From the IMG/VR virus record IMGVR_UViG_3300008259_004660, positions 120,825-184,824 of that record: a stretch of 64,000 bases of DNA. One strand, 5' to 3'. This document shows positions 43,464 to 51,502 of this stretch, piece by piece. Position 1 is the first letter of the stretch, and the number at the start of each line of letters is the position of its first letter. The DNA comes from a virus. The notes beneath the pieces are model-generated. The model saw nothing but the letters and a program-made list of their open reading frames with translations, had not been told where the DNA came from and did not search any database. Position numbers and translations under genes: made by a program.

Positions 43464-45080
43464 ATGTCAGACATCAAATCACTACTAACTGAGACAACCA
43501 ATCCAATGGTTAAGCTCATGAGCGAAACCCGTGGACTAGTGTCCAAATGGGAAAAGACTGGTCTTCTAGAAGGAATTAAGACCGACATGGAAAAATCACA
43601 CATGTCGATTCTTTTGGAAAACCAAGCAAAGCAACTAATCGACGAAGCTACCCGCACTGGTACTTCAGCTAACTCCGAACAATGGGCAGGCGTTGCTCTT
43701 CCATTGGTTCGCCGTGTTTTCGCTGAAATCGCCGCTAAGGAATTCGTCAGCGTTCAGCCAATGAACCTACCATCAGGTCTAGTATTCTATCTAGACTTCA
43801 AGTATGGTACCAACCAAGCTGGAAAACCAGCATTCGTAAACCAAAGCTTGTTCGGTGGAACAGGAACAAAGTTGGGTTCAACCGACAGCGCAGTCAATGG
43901 TCTATATGGCCAAGGCCGCTTCGGTTACACCATCAATGACGTTTCTGGAAGCTCAAACTTCACAGGAACAGCCACAACTGGTTCATGGTTGGATGCAAAG
44001 TTCGTTCCAGAACTATCATCATCAATCGTTGCTACCGAAATCATCAAGATCACCGTTGACATGGATCCAGACACATATGGAACCGATCTAAATGGTGCTC
44101 GCGCATTCACGATCTCTGGATCTGGAATCGTTGATTTCTACCCAGCATTCACAAGCGTTTCTGGAAACAATGTTTCGTTCATCGTTTCTGGTTCCGCAAT
44201 TGGTGCATCCCCATCCGTAAAGATCGTTTATCACAAGCAACCAGCACCAACAAGCCGTGGCGACTTCGAAGATCTCGGCGCAGGATTGCCAAATCAAACA
44301 GGTGTTGCCAATGACGTTGGAATTCCAGAAGTCAACCTAGAGTTGAAGTCCGAAGCCATCGTTGCAAAGACACGCAAGTTGAAAGCCGTCTGGACACCAG
44401 AATTGGCTCAAGACTTGAACGCATATCACTCAATCGACGCAGAAGCAGAATTGACTGCTCTATTGAGCGAATACGTTTCGATGGAAATCGACCTAGAAAT
44501 CCTCGACATGTTGGTAACAGCCGCTCCAACAGCAACAACCGAATACTGGTCAGCACGTATCGGTGACGAATATGACACAACACAAAACAAGTTCGTCGCA
44601 ACTGCTGCTAACCGTACAGCATACGTAAAGAGCACATGGTTCCAAACATTGGGCAACAAGATCCAAAAGGTCTCCAACAAGATCCACCAGTTGACACTAC
44701 GTGGTGGAGCAAACTTCCTAGTTTGCAGCCCAGACGTTGCAACCATCATCGAATCCATCCCTGGCTTCACAACCAACACAGATGGTGACCAAGCAAAGTT
44801 CGCAATGGGCGTTGCCAAGGTCGGTGCTCTAAGCAACCGTTGGACAGTATACAAGAACCCATACATGACCGACAACGTCATGTTGGTTGGTTTCCGTGGA
44901 AGCAACTTCCTAGAAACCGGCGCTGTATACGCTCCATACATCCCACTGATCCAAACACCATTGGTGTACGATCCAGTGAACTTCACACCACGCCGTGGTG
45001 TGATGACACGTTATGCAAAGAAGATGATCCGCCCAGAATTCTACGGCAAGATCGTCATCGGTGCATTGAACGAAGTCTAA
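43464..45080 (+). CDS. Major capsid protein (gp23-like)
   Basis: A 538-residue shell protein, similar to T4 gp23 (521). Positions 57-102 align by eye with gp23: 'LLENQAKQLIDEATRTG' matches the T4 processing region, with predicted cleavage after E61 (L-I-D-E before Ala), and 'KEFVSVQPMNLPSGLVFYLD' matches the T4 'GVQPMNSPTGQVFAL' region. The C-terminus 'PRRGVMTRYAKKMIRPEFYG' is also gp23-like. It has an AAGGA ribosome site. Leu is mostly CTA and many codons end in C (ATC, GAC, TTC, AAC), unlike the ttg/ctt preference of the neighbours, consistent with very high expression. Confidence 0.95.
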   Translation: MSDIKSLLTETTNPMVKLMSETRGLVSKWEKTGLLEGIKTDMEKSHMSILLENQAKQLIDEATRTGTSANSEQWAGVALPLVRRVFAEIAAKEFVSVQPMNLPSGLVFYLDFKYGTNQAGKPAFVNQSLFGGTGTKLGSTDSAVNGLYGQGRFGYTINDVSGSSNFTGTATTGSWLDAKFVPELSSSIVATEIIKITVDMDPDTYGTDLNGARAFTISGSGIVDFYPAFTSVSGNNVSFIVSGSAIGASPSVKIVYHKQPAPTSRGDFEDLGAGLPNQTGVANDVGIPEVNLELKSEAIVAKTRKLKAVWTPELAQDLNAYHSIDAEAELTALLSEYVSMEIDLEILDMLVTAAPTATTEYWSARIGDEYDTTQNKFVATAANRTAYVKSTWFQTLGNKIQKVSNKIHQLTLRGGANFLVCSPDVATIIESIPGFTTNTDGDQAKFAMGVAKVGALSNRWTVYKNPYMTDNVMLVGFRGSNFLETGAVYAPYIPLIQTPLVYDPVNFTPRRGVMTRYAKKMIRPEFYGKIVIGALNEV

Positions 45081-45106
45081 TTCTTAATAGAGTTAAACTC
45101 CTAAAC

Positions 45107-45137
45107 AAAAAGACCCGCAGAAATGCGGGTCTTTTTT
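45107..45137 (+). terminator. Strong intrinsic terminator after the capsid gene
   Basis: A stem AAAAAGACCCGCA (45107-45119) with TGCGGGTCTTTTT, a GAAA tetraloop (45120-45123) and a run of six T, 27 bases after the capsid stop. It separates the head operon from the nuclease. Confidence 0.9.
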
Positions 45138-45174
45138 ATTGTATATATCATATGTATTTTTCGTACAAAATATT

Positions 45175-45966
45175 ATGAAGAAACTAAAATATTTATTGTT
45201 AAGTTTGTTAACATTGGTATCCATTTTGGTCGCCAATCCTATTGATGACAAGGCATCAAAATTTGTTTTAAATGGTGCGCCAATTAGCAAAATTACAAAA
45301 GATAATCAATATTTGATCAAAAAAGTATATGCTATTCATTACAGATATGACAAGAAAACAGCAGAGTATGTAGTAGAGCGTCCTACAAAAGAAGATATAC
45401 TTGGTGGAGCAAAAAGGCAGGATGATTTCAGACCAGATCCAGAAATACCAGAAAAGCATCAGTCAAAATTAAGCGACTATGCTGGTAATCCATATGATCG
45501 TGGTCATATGGTTCCTGCTGGAAATTCAACAAAGAATGCGGACACAATGAGTGAAAGCTTTTTTCTTTCAAACATGGTACCACAAGTTCCAAATCATAAT
45601 CGCGGAATATGGAAGCAATTGGAAACATGTGTAAGAAATTGGGTGGTTGATGAGGGTAAGGATTTATATGTTATTAGTGGTACAGCATATAATCCAGATC
45701 ATAAAACAATTGGTGAAAACAAAGTTGGGGTACCAGATTATCTTTGGAAAATTGTGATTGACGCAAAAACAAATACTTCTATATCATTTTTGTTTCCAAA
45801 TACTTCATTACCTGTTGAAGATTTACCAAAGTATATTGTTAGTATTTCAGAAATAGAAACAAAAACAGGAATTGATTTTAATCCAAAAATGCCATCAAAG
45901 CAGCAAAAGGAATTTGAAGCCAGTAAAGCGGATCAAAAGAATTGGACTGGGCTGATCAAGAAATAA
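45175..45966 (+). CDS. Secreted DNA/RNA non-specific endonuclease (NucA/NucG-type)
   Basis: About 263 residues from the ATG at 45175, chosen because it puts a signal peptide at the N-terminus (MKKLKYLLLSLLTLVSILVA, positively charged then hydrophobic, cleavage likely near residue 21). The beta-beta-alpha-metal nuclease motif is 'YDRGHMVPAGN' with H111 as general base, followed by 'VPNHNRGIWKQLE' with N142 as metal ligand and E150. Exported by the Sec pathway, it would act in the periplasm or outside the cell. It has its own unit after the capsid terminator and faces the lysozyme gene tail to tail (five bases between stops). Confidence 0.8.
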   Translation: MKKLKYLLLSLLTLVSILVANPIDDKASKFVLNGAPISKITKDNQYLIKKVYAIHYRYDKKTAEYVVERPTKEDILGGAKRQDDFRPDPEIPEKHQSKLSDYAGNPYDRGHMVPAGNSTKNADTMSESFFLSNMVPQVPNHNRGIWKQLETCVRNWVVDEGKDLYVISGTAYNPDHKTIGENKVGVPDYLWKIVIDAKTNTSISFLFPNTSLPVEDLPKYIVSISEIETKTGIDFNPKMPSKQQKEFEASKADQKNWTGLIKK

Positions 45967-45971
45967 AAATA

Positions 45972-46646
45972 TCAGCCACCTGATTTAAACACAGAAGCAT
46001 TCCAATTCATTCTTTTCTTAACACCCTGATTGGTTGTTGTCTTATATTCTTTATGGTTTAAATATTCCTTGGCTGCGTCTTGGAATTTATATTGGTCCAA
46101 TAGCTTCATTGTTTCTGGACCAAGATCTCCTTTTTTTCCAAACCCTCTGAATCCCGCATTTATAATTGCGATTTTGATTGTAAGAGGAAATGTATCAAAT
46201 TTCTTCATGAGTCTTTTGGCAGTATCAATTGTTCTATTAATGTCTTTGTTCAACAATTTAATAGCTTCATCATCAGTAAGTCCTTTACTGAAATCTTCGC
46301 CTTGTTGTATTTTGTGACCATATGCAATAGTATCACTGCCACCTTCTAAACTTTTATGCGGAAACCATTTTTTCAATTGCTTGTTATATCCACCTCTTGG
46401 ATTATCTTTGCTGTTTTCAAATTTCATGATTACGTTGGCCGCTTTTGATGCAACATCTTCTACCTTGGCCGTACCACTAAAATCAATATCGGGCTGCGTA
46501 TAAGGCTTTCCAGCGGCACTTGACGCTGGTTGTGCATATGCGTGTTGCGCAGGAGGCATCACAAACTTTACTGGTGGTAAATCTGCCACAGGAGCTTCAA
46601 TCAATTTTTGTTCTTTTAGTAAATCTTTTAGTTTGATGATACTCAT
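45972..46646 (-). CDS. T4-lysozyme-type muramidase (GH24) with head-type N-terminal tag
   Basis: The only minus-strand gene in the window, 224 residues. The glycosidase domain (about 62-224) has the catalytic Glu in 'IMKFENSKDN' (E76) and 'GGSDTIAYGHKI' (T106, H111), equivalent to the 'TIGIGH' of T4 lysozyme, plus 'AIINAGFRGFG' and the C-terminal helix 'NWNASVF'. It cleaves peptidoglycan. Its N-terminus MSIIKLKDLLKEQKLIEAP is not a signal peptide but resembles the tags of the head-cluster proteins, with L-I-E before Ala, a perfect prohead-protease site; a Pro/Ala linker follows. It may be an endolysin or a virion-carried lysozyme. Confidence 0.8.
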   Translation of the reverse strand: MSIIKLKDLLKEQKLIEAPVADLPPVKFVMPPAQHAYAQPASSAAGKPYTQPDIDFSGTAKVEDVASKAANVIMKFENSKDNPRGGYNKQLKKWFPHKSLEGGSDTIAYGHKIQQGEDFSKGLTDDEAIKLLNKDINRTIDTAKRLMKKFDTFPLTIKIAIINAGFRGFGKKGDLGPETMKLLDQYKFQDAAKEYLNHKEYKTTTNQGVKKRMNWNASVFKSGG

Positions 46647-46652
46647 ATATAT

Positions 46653-46660
46653 TATAAATA
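46653..46660 (-). promoter_or_regulatory. TATTTATA element on the minus strand before lysozyme
   Basis: Reads TATTTATA on the minus strand six bases upstream of the lysozyme ATG (CAT at 46644-46646). That the element switches strand with this lone reversed gene is the best single argument that it is functional. Confidence 0.5.
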
Positions 46661-46724
46661 TGAAGATGACCGAGTATTATGTCTCGCATAATAAATATTG
46701 CGATATAAACACGGACCATAACCA

Positions 46725-46732
46725 TATTTATA
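46725..46732 (+). promoter_or_regulatory. TATTTATA element before neck gene
   Basis: Context accatatttatataatatgg, four bases before the ATG at 46737. With the minus-strand copy 64 bases away, it forms a divergent pair in a 90-base intergenic region. Confidence 0.45.
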
Positions 46733-46736
46733 TAAT

Positions 46737-47963
46737 ATGGCAGACACATCGATAAATTACACCGTAGATCAGGATCGCGTGAGATGGCCGGGGTCTGGTT
46801 CCGCAATCACACCCGGAAGCGGCTCAACTCCTTTTGGATTTTACGATGGTGATGCAGTTTTTCAGTTGGACGCGCCGAATGCAGCAAAATGGGCGGCAAC
46901 AAGATTGGGCTATCCAATCACCGACATTGAAATGATTGACAAAAATTTTTATGCATGTTTTGAAGAAGCATGTTTTGAATATAGCGCACAAGTAAATCAG
47001 TTTAATATTCGCAACAACATGGGTGTGTTGCAAGGAAGTTCAGCCAATGTTAATTTGACCCAAACAAATGTTGCAGCAAGTGGACTGCCACAATTGATCA
47101 GATTGGCTGAAGGATATGGAACAGAGTTTGGTGTTGGTGGAAAAGTAGATTGGAAAAAAGGATTTATACATGTTGAAGCAAAAAAGCAAACATATGATCT
47201 TCAGGCTTTGTGGGGAAATGTAAGTGAAAGTTTTGATCGTATTGAAATTCGCAGAATTTTTCATCAGATGCCACCCGCTGCTGCAAGAATTTATGATCCA
47301 TTCAGCATGACTGGTATGAGCTATAGCAATGTATTGAATGAAATGGGATTTGCTGGGTATTCTCCTGCCACACAATTTTTGATGACGCCAATCTTTGAAG
47401 ACTTGCTAAGAATGCAGGCAATTGAATTTAATGACCTTGTTAGAAAATCGGCATGGAGTTTTGAATTGGTAAACAACAAATTGAAATTATTCCCAATTCC
47501 AACATATGATTTCACGATGTATTTTGAATATCTGCTTGTGAAAGATCGCGACAGTCAGGGCATATACAATTCTGGTTCATTCTATGTTTCTGGCAGCAAC
47601 ACTGTTGTTTCATCATCTGTGATTGGAGATTATAGCAATGTGCCTTACAACAATATTCCATACACCACCATAAACAGTGTAGGTAAACAATGGATAAGAA
47701 AATATTTCCTCGCGCTTTGTAAAGAAGTGCTTGGAAGCATTCGCCAAAAGTATCAAACCATTCCAATTCCCGGAGCAGAAGTCACACTTGATGGTGGAGA
47801 ATTGCGTCAAGAAGCATCGTCTGAAAAAGAAGCATTGATTACTCAGCTAAGAGAAAATCTTGAAGCCACTGGCAGAAAAGCTCAAATGGAACTAAGAGAA
47901 GCCGAGGCACAACAACTTCAAGCAACACTCCAAAAAGTTCCGATGGGAATTTATATTGGATGA
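46737..47963 (+). CDS. Neck / head-completion-like protein (gp13-like, tentative)
   Basis: A 408-residue protein. A Gly/Ser-rich N-terminus is followed by a helical core containing 'YACFEEACFEYSAQVNQFNI' near 66-85, a module found in neck-region proteins of T4-like phages, and 'RIEIRRIFHQMPPAAARIYD' near 162. The C-terminus is a coiled coil ('LRENLEATGRKAQMELREAE'). It is followed within four bases by a nuclease and then by tail genes. The identification as the gp13 equivalent rests on context and general pattern, not on clear sequence similarity. Confidence 0.5.
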   Translation: MADTSINYTVDQDRVRWPGSGSAITPGSGSTPFGFYDGDAVFQLDAPNAAKWAATRLGYPITDIEMIDKNFYACFEEACFEYSAQVNQFNIRNNMGVLQGSSANVNLTQTNVAASGLPQLIRLAEGYGTEFGVGGKVDWKKGFIHVEAKKQTYDLQALWGNVSESFDRIEIRRIFHQMPPAAARIYDPFSMTGMSYSNVLNEMGFAGYSPATQFLMTPIFEDLLRMQAIEFNDLVRKSAWSFELVNNKLKLFPIPTYDFTMYFEYLLVKDRDSQGIYNSGSFYVSGSNTVVSSSVIGDYSNVPYNNIPYTTINSVGKQWIRKYFLALCKEVLGSIRQKYQTIPIPGAEVTLDGGELRQEASSEKEALITQLRENLEATGRKAQMELREAEAQQLQATLQKVPMGIYIG

Positions 47964-48367
47964 AACCTTTCTCGTTACTAGATCAAGTATTGTCCGAGAG
48001 TGAAAGAAAAAGAATGAAATTTGTCGGACTAAAAAGAACTCTCAAACCGAGAGGCAAGTTCACATCATTGGAAAGAAAATATTATCTCATGCTGAAGAAC
48101 TTGGATGTCTATTATGTTCCGCAATATCCGATGGGAGGAAGATATTACGACGCATATCTGCCAGATCAAAACATACTATTTGAATTTGATGGTTCATTTT
48201 GGCATCCAAAGAATGAAGATGATGCAAAATATGATTTTCAGAAAAAAGCATTTAAGGTTGATGAACTGAAAAACAAGATGGCTGAAAAGAAAGGAATGAA
48301 GATCATTCGCATTCGTGAAGATGAACCAATCACATTGGAACAGATGAAAAAATTGATCTTCTCATAA
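47960..48367 (+). CDS. PD-(D/E)XK endonuclease, Vsr/DUF559-like
   Basis: A 135-residue nuclease of the Vsr/DUF559 type. The core reads 'TSLERKYYLMLKNL', 'RYYDAYLPDQ' (D64), 'ILFEFDGSFWHP' (E75, D77 and H82) and 'MKIIRIREDEP' at the end, in the order expected for that fold. It overlaps the neck gene by four bases (ATGA). Such small nucleases can be DNA-repair, DNA-trimming or selfish elements. Nothing marks it as inserted by transfer: base composition looks like the neighbours. Confidence 0.65.
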   Translation: MKPFSLLDQVLSESERKRMKFVGLKRTLKPRGKFTSLERKYYLMLKNLDVYYVPQYPMGGRYYDAYLPDQNILFEFDGSFWHPKNEDDAKYDFQKKAFKVDELKNKMAEKKGMKIIRIREDEPITLEQMKKLIFS

Positions 48368-48370
48368 GTT

Positions 48371-50347
48371 ATGCCAATCAAGTATATAAATAAAAATACA
48401 ATTTCTACAACATCCACTTCACTTGGAAGTTTTGTTGGAAGGTCTGCGTCTGAAGCCAGCGGTTGGAGAGGTATTACATATGGAAATGGTTTATTTGTTG
48501 CAACGGCATATTCTTCAGGAACAAACAGAGTAATGACATCTCCAAATGGAATAACTTGGACATCTAGGTCAGATGCTCTTAATCCTCAATATGGATCAGA
48601 TAATTGGTTTAGTGTTACATACGGAAACGGATTATTCGTGGCTGTTTCTAGTACCTCTGGAGGATCGTCTGGAAAGGTAATGACATCTCCCGATGGAATA
48701 ACTTGGACAACTAGAAATGCAAATCCTGTAGCCAATACTTGGTATAGTGTTACATACGGAAACGGATTATTTGTGGCCGTTGCAGGTAGCGGAACAAACC
48801 GAGTAATGACTTCAACAGATGGAATAACTTGGACAGCAAGATCCGCTGCGGAAAATAATACTTGGCGAGATGTTACATATGGAGGCGGATTATTTGTAGC
48901 CCTTGCACAAGACGGAACAAACCGAGTCATGACTTCAACAGACGGAATAACTTGGACAGCGAGATCTGCGGCTGAAGCCAATAGTTGGTCTGGTGCAGTA
49001 TACGGAAACGGATTATTTGTGGCCGTTGCACAAGACGGAACAAACCGAGTCATGACTTCAACAGACGGAATAACTTGGACAGCGAGATCTGCGGCTGAAG
49101 CCAATAGTTGGCAAAAAATATCATATGGAAATGGTATGTTTGTGGCAGTGGCCTCAGATGGAACAAATAGAATCATGTCCTCAACAGACGGAATAACTTG
49201 GACATCAAGGTCTGCGCCAGAACAAACTCAATGGGTAAATATAACGTATGCCAGTGGATCTTTTGTTGGAATTGCACAAAGCGGAACTAATAGAGTTATG
49301 ACCGCAGATTTGACTACAAATGTACTTGTTTCCGGTGGAATGAAATTTATAAACAGAAACAATAATACTTCTAATAGAAGAATGGGATTCATAATACCGC
49401 CCGGCCCTGTTGTTTATAGTCCAACTCAAAGAGCAATATTTGGGTATGGTGAAGCTGGAAGTTATCAATCAATCACGAATTTGGTAAGTAATACAGGAGT
49501 TCTTGCCAATGATGTTGCCGGTGTTGGTACTGCAAGAGCATATTTAGGTGCTGCTGGGTATGGAGGAGACAAAGCTATATTTGCGTATGGAGTCGTAGCC
49601 GGAACGACTAATATAAAAAACCTTGTCAGCAACACCGGCGTTGTGGCTGCTGATTCGTCTGGAGTAGGAACATCTAGAAATAAGCTCGGTGCGGTAAGTT
49701 ATGGAATAGATAAAGCGATATTTGGATATGGATCAACGGTTTACGGCACTCCTTCTTCCAGTGAAAGAGTATCAATGACAAATCTAGTTAGTAACACGGG
49801 AGTTGTGGCTACTGATACAACAGGTGTTGGTTCAAGTAGATACAACCTTGCTGCGACTGGCTATGGCGGTGATAAAGCTATGTTTGTATATGGTCAATTA
49901 GATGGTAACAACAACGGATTGTTAACAGTCAATCTTGTGAGCAACACTGGAGTTGTTGCGTCTGATACAAGCGCCGCCGCTGGCACTGCAAAGACACAAG
50001 GCGCGGGAGCAAATTACGGAGGAGATAAGGGTATAATTGGATTTGGAATATCCGGCGGCTCATATACGAGAGAAACCAATTTAGTTTCTAACACAGGAGT
50101 AATTGCATCGAACACCGCTAACTATTATGGTTACATAGGTGGGGTGAACGATGTTCTAGAAAGAGGTTGGTTGGCCGCTGCTGGATATGGTGGTGATAAA
50201 GCCATATTTGGATTTGGGGCATTGAATGCAAGTAGATATAGTTATACAAATCTTGTCAGTAATACAGGTGTGGTCGCGTCAAATACATATAATTCCAATC
50301 CAACTACAAGATATGGACTGGCCGCAGCAGGATACTCTTTAACATAA
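48371..50347 (+). CDS. Double beta-propeller tail/adhesin protein
   Basis: A 658-residue protein made of two repeat families. Residues about 30-320 hold seven repeats of about 42 residues with W-x3-YGNGLFVAVA, then GTNRVMTSTDGITWTxR, a seven-blade propeller pattern; repeats 4 and 5 are nearly identical in DNA, so this array is recently duplicated. Residues about 350-658 hold six repeats of about 48 residues, KAIFGYG...NLVSNTGVVA...LAAAGYGGD, a kelch-like six-blade pattern. Each propeller is preceded by a related leader ('MPIKYINKNTIS' and 'MKFINRNNNTS'), suggesting two fused genes. A probable surface-exposed host-recognition or decoration protein. Confidence 0.7.
   Translation: MPIKYINKNTISTTSTSLGSFVGRSASEASGWRGITYGNGLFVATAYSSGTNRVMTSPNGITWTSRSDALNPQYGSDNWFSVTYGNGLFVAVSSTSGGSSGKVMTSPDGITWTTRNANPVANTWYSVTYGNGLFVAVAGSGTNRVMTSTDGITWTARSAAENNTWRDVTYGGGLFVALAQDGTNRVMTSTDGITWTARSAAEANSWSGAVYGNGLFVAVAQDGTNRVMTSTDGITWTARSAAEANSWQKISYGNGMFVAVASDGTNRIMSSTDGITWTSRSAPEQTQWVNITYASGSFVGIAQSGTNRVMTADLTTNVLVSGGMKFINRNNNTSNRRMGFIIPPGPVVYSPTQRAIFGYGEAGSYQSITNLVSNTGVLANDVAGVGTARAYLGAAGYGGDKAIFAYGVVAGTTNIKNLVSNTGVVAADSSGVGTSRNKLGAVSYGIDKAIFGYGSTVYGTPSSSERVSMTNLVSNTGVVATDTTGVGSSRYNLAATGYGGDKAMFVYGQLDGNNNGLLTVNLVSNTGVVASDTSAAAGTAKTQGAGANYGGDKGIIGFGISGGSYTRETNLVSNTGVIASNTANYYGYIGGVNDVLERGWLAAAGYGGDKAIFGFGALNASRYSYTNLVSNTGVVASNTYNSNPTTRYGLAAAGYSLT
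48463..49312 (+). repeat. Seven-copy propeller repeat array
   Basis: About 125-base units encoding W(x)3YGNGLFVAVA...GTNRVMTSTDGITWTARSAAE. The copies at about 48865-48987 and 48988-49110 are nearly identical in DNA; the outer copies are more diverged. Confidence 0.8.
49429..50340 (+). repeat. Six-copy kelch-like repeat array
   Basis: About 145-base units encoding KAIFGYG...TNLVSNTGVVASDT...LAAAGYGGD. Similar in protein but more diverged in DNA than the preceding array. Confidence 0.75.
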
Positions 50348-50386
50348 ACAATTTTCAGATAAACAACAACAGTTATATAAAATATT

Positions 50387-51022
50387 ATGGCATCAAATCT
50401 AAATTCAGAATTCAACTATAGATACCAAGTAATTGGTTCTACTCCTTGGGAAAAACTCAAGACTCTAAAAGGGTTTTTGGTTGGTCGCAAACGTGCTGCT
50501 GCATTGGAAAAATGCGCAGAATTAAAATACAAAGCAAAGTTGGAAGAATATAAACATCTTAAAACAGTTCCTGCATTACCGCATATATTGCTTAATCTTG
50601 AAGCAGAAATCATAGAACTTGAATCTCACTTGGATGATCAAAAGCATGCATTTGAACTTAATCGTAAAGAAATTGAGATACTTGAAAAATTGATTGCAGA
50701 GCTTTATGAAATTTGTGAGCCAACCAGAATTCCCGGCTACACAGACGATCAAATGTTTGAAGCTAATGCAAATTATGAATTCACTGTTACTGTTGGTAGA
50801 GAATTACAATCAGAAATCATTGCCAATGGTCGTCCAAGTCCAGCCAAACTATTGAATGCTATGAGCAATCCGCAAACAATGCAGATGCTACAATCCATTG
50901 GATTGGTTCCAGAAGGCACTCAATTGCTTGGTGGAGAATATGGCGATGATCTGCTTAAATTGTATTCTGAAGTAAAAACCGCACAACTCACAGACAATAA
51001 CAAGTTGATCGCTAATACTTAA
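50387..51022 (+). CDS. Helical tail-region protein, unknown
   Basis: A 211-residue protein. The first 110 residues are charged helix with coiled-coil character ('EAEIIELESHLDDQKHAFEL'). The C-terminal half includes 'RPSPAKLLNAMSNPQTMQML' and 'GLVPEGTQLLGGEYGDDLLK'. No catalytic residues or known domain are visible. It lies just before the gp14-like gene, so a tail-assembly or connector role is possible. Confidence 0.5.
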   Translation: MASNLNSEFNYRYQVIGSTPWEKLKTLKGFLVGRKRAAALEKCAELKYKAKLEEYKHLKTVPALPHILLNLEAEIIELESHLDDQKHAFELNRKEIEILEKLIAELYEICEPTRIPGYTDDQMFEANANYEFTVTVGRELQSEIIANGRPSPAKLLNAMSNPQTMQMLQSIGLVPEGTQLLGGEYGDDLLKLYSEVKTAQLTDNNKLIANT

Positions 51023-51026
51023 TTAT

Positions 51027-51500
51027 ATGGGATTAAAAGGCAGATATTTTTCAGCACGTGACCTAAAAATGGTAGCTCAGTTCAATGCTGAACTGATGGG
51101 TGACATTATTGAGAATATCATTCAGATATACAAGATCTGCCCCAATGAAACAAAAACCAATATATATGGAGAAACTTCATCCGAGTCTGGCAAGTGGTAT
51201 CTGCCAGCCATTCAAATTTCAGCACTTATTGAACGCAGTGATATGGAAGCTGAATATGATGACTTTGGTCCAAACAGAAGACAGGATTATGTATTTAAGA
51301 TGCGCGAAGAAATGTTGAAGAAGCTTGAATTTTATCCAGAAATTGGTGATGTGGTTTTCTTCAATGACCGTTACTATGAAATAGATAATGTGGTGCAGGA
51401 ACAATTGCTTGGTGGTCAACCAGACAAATCACACAGCATCATCTGCAACGCACATTACACGAAGTATACTTCGTTGAATATAATGGAAAGGAATGACTGA
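51027..51500 (+). CDS. Neck protein, gp14-like (tentative)
   Basis: A 157-residue protein. It contains 'DIIENIIQIYKICPNE', 'FGPNRRQDYVFKMREEM' and, at about 105-130, 'EIGDVVFFNDRYYEIDNVV', an arrangement like the T4/cyanophage gp14 neck protein (acidic helix, then GDxIYF...xEI). It is shorter than T4 gp14 (256). The two flanking gaps are three and four bases. It would seal the packaged head for tail attachment. Confidence 0.5.
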   Translation: MGLKGRYFSARDLKMVAQFNAELMGDIIENIIQIYKICPNETKTNIYGETSSESGKWYLPAIQISALIERSDMEAEYDDFGPNRRQDYVFKMREEMLKKLEFYPEIGDVVFFNDRYYEIDNVVQEQLLGGQPDKSHSIICNAHYTKYTSLNIMERND

Positions 51501-51502
51501 TT

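Noticed and set aside
45139-45174. Upstream ATG of the secreted nuclease
   Set aside because: The added 12 residues precede a good signal peptide that starts at 45175.
45189-45196. TATTTATT within the nuclease signal-peptide codons
   Set aside because: Same 8-mer family but inside a coding region encoding Tyr-Leu-Leu; treated as chance, which shows that the element alone is not specific in this AT-rich DNA.
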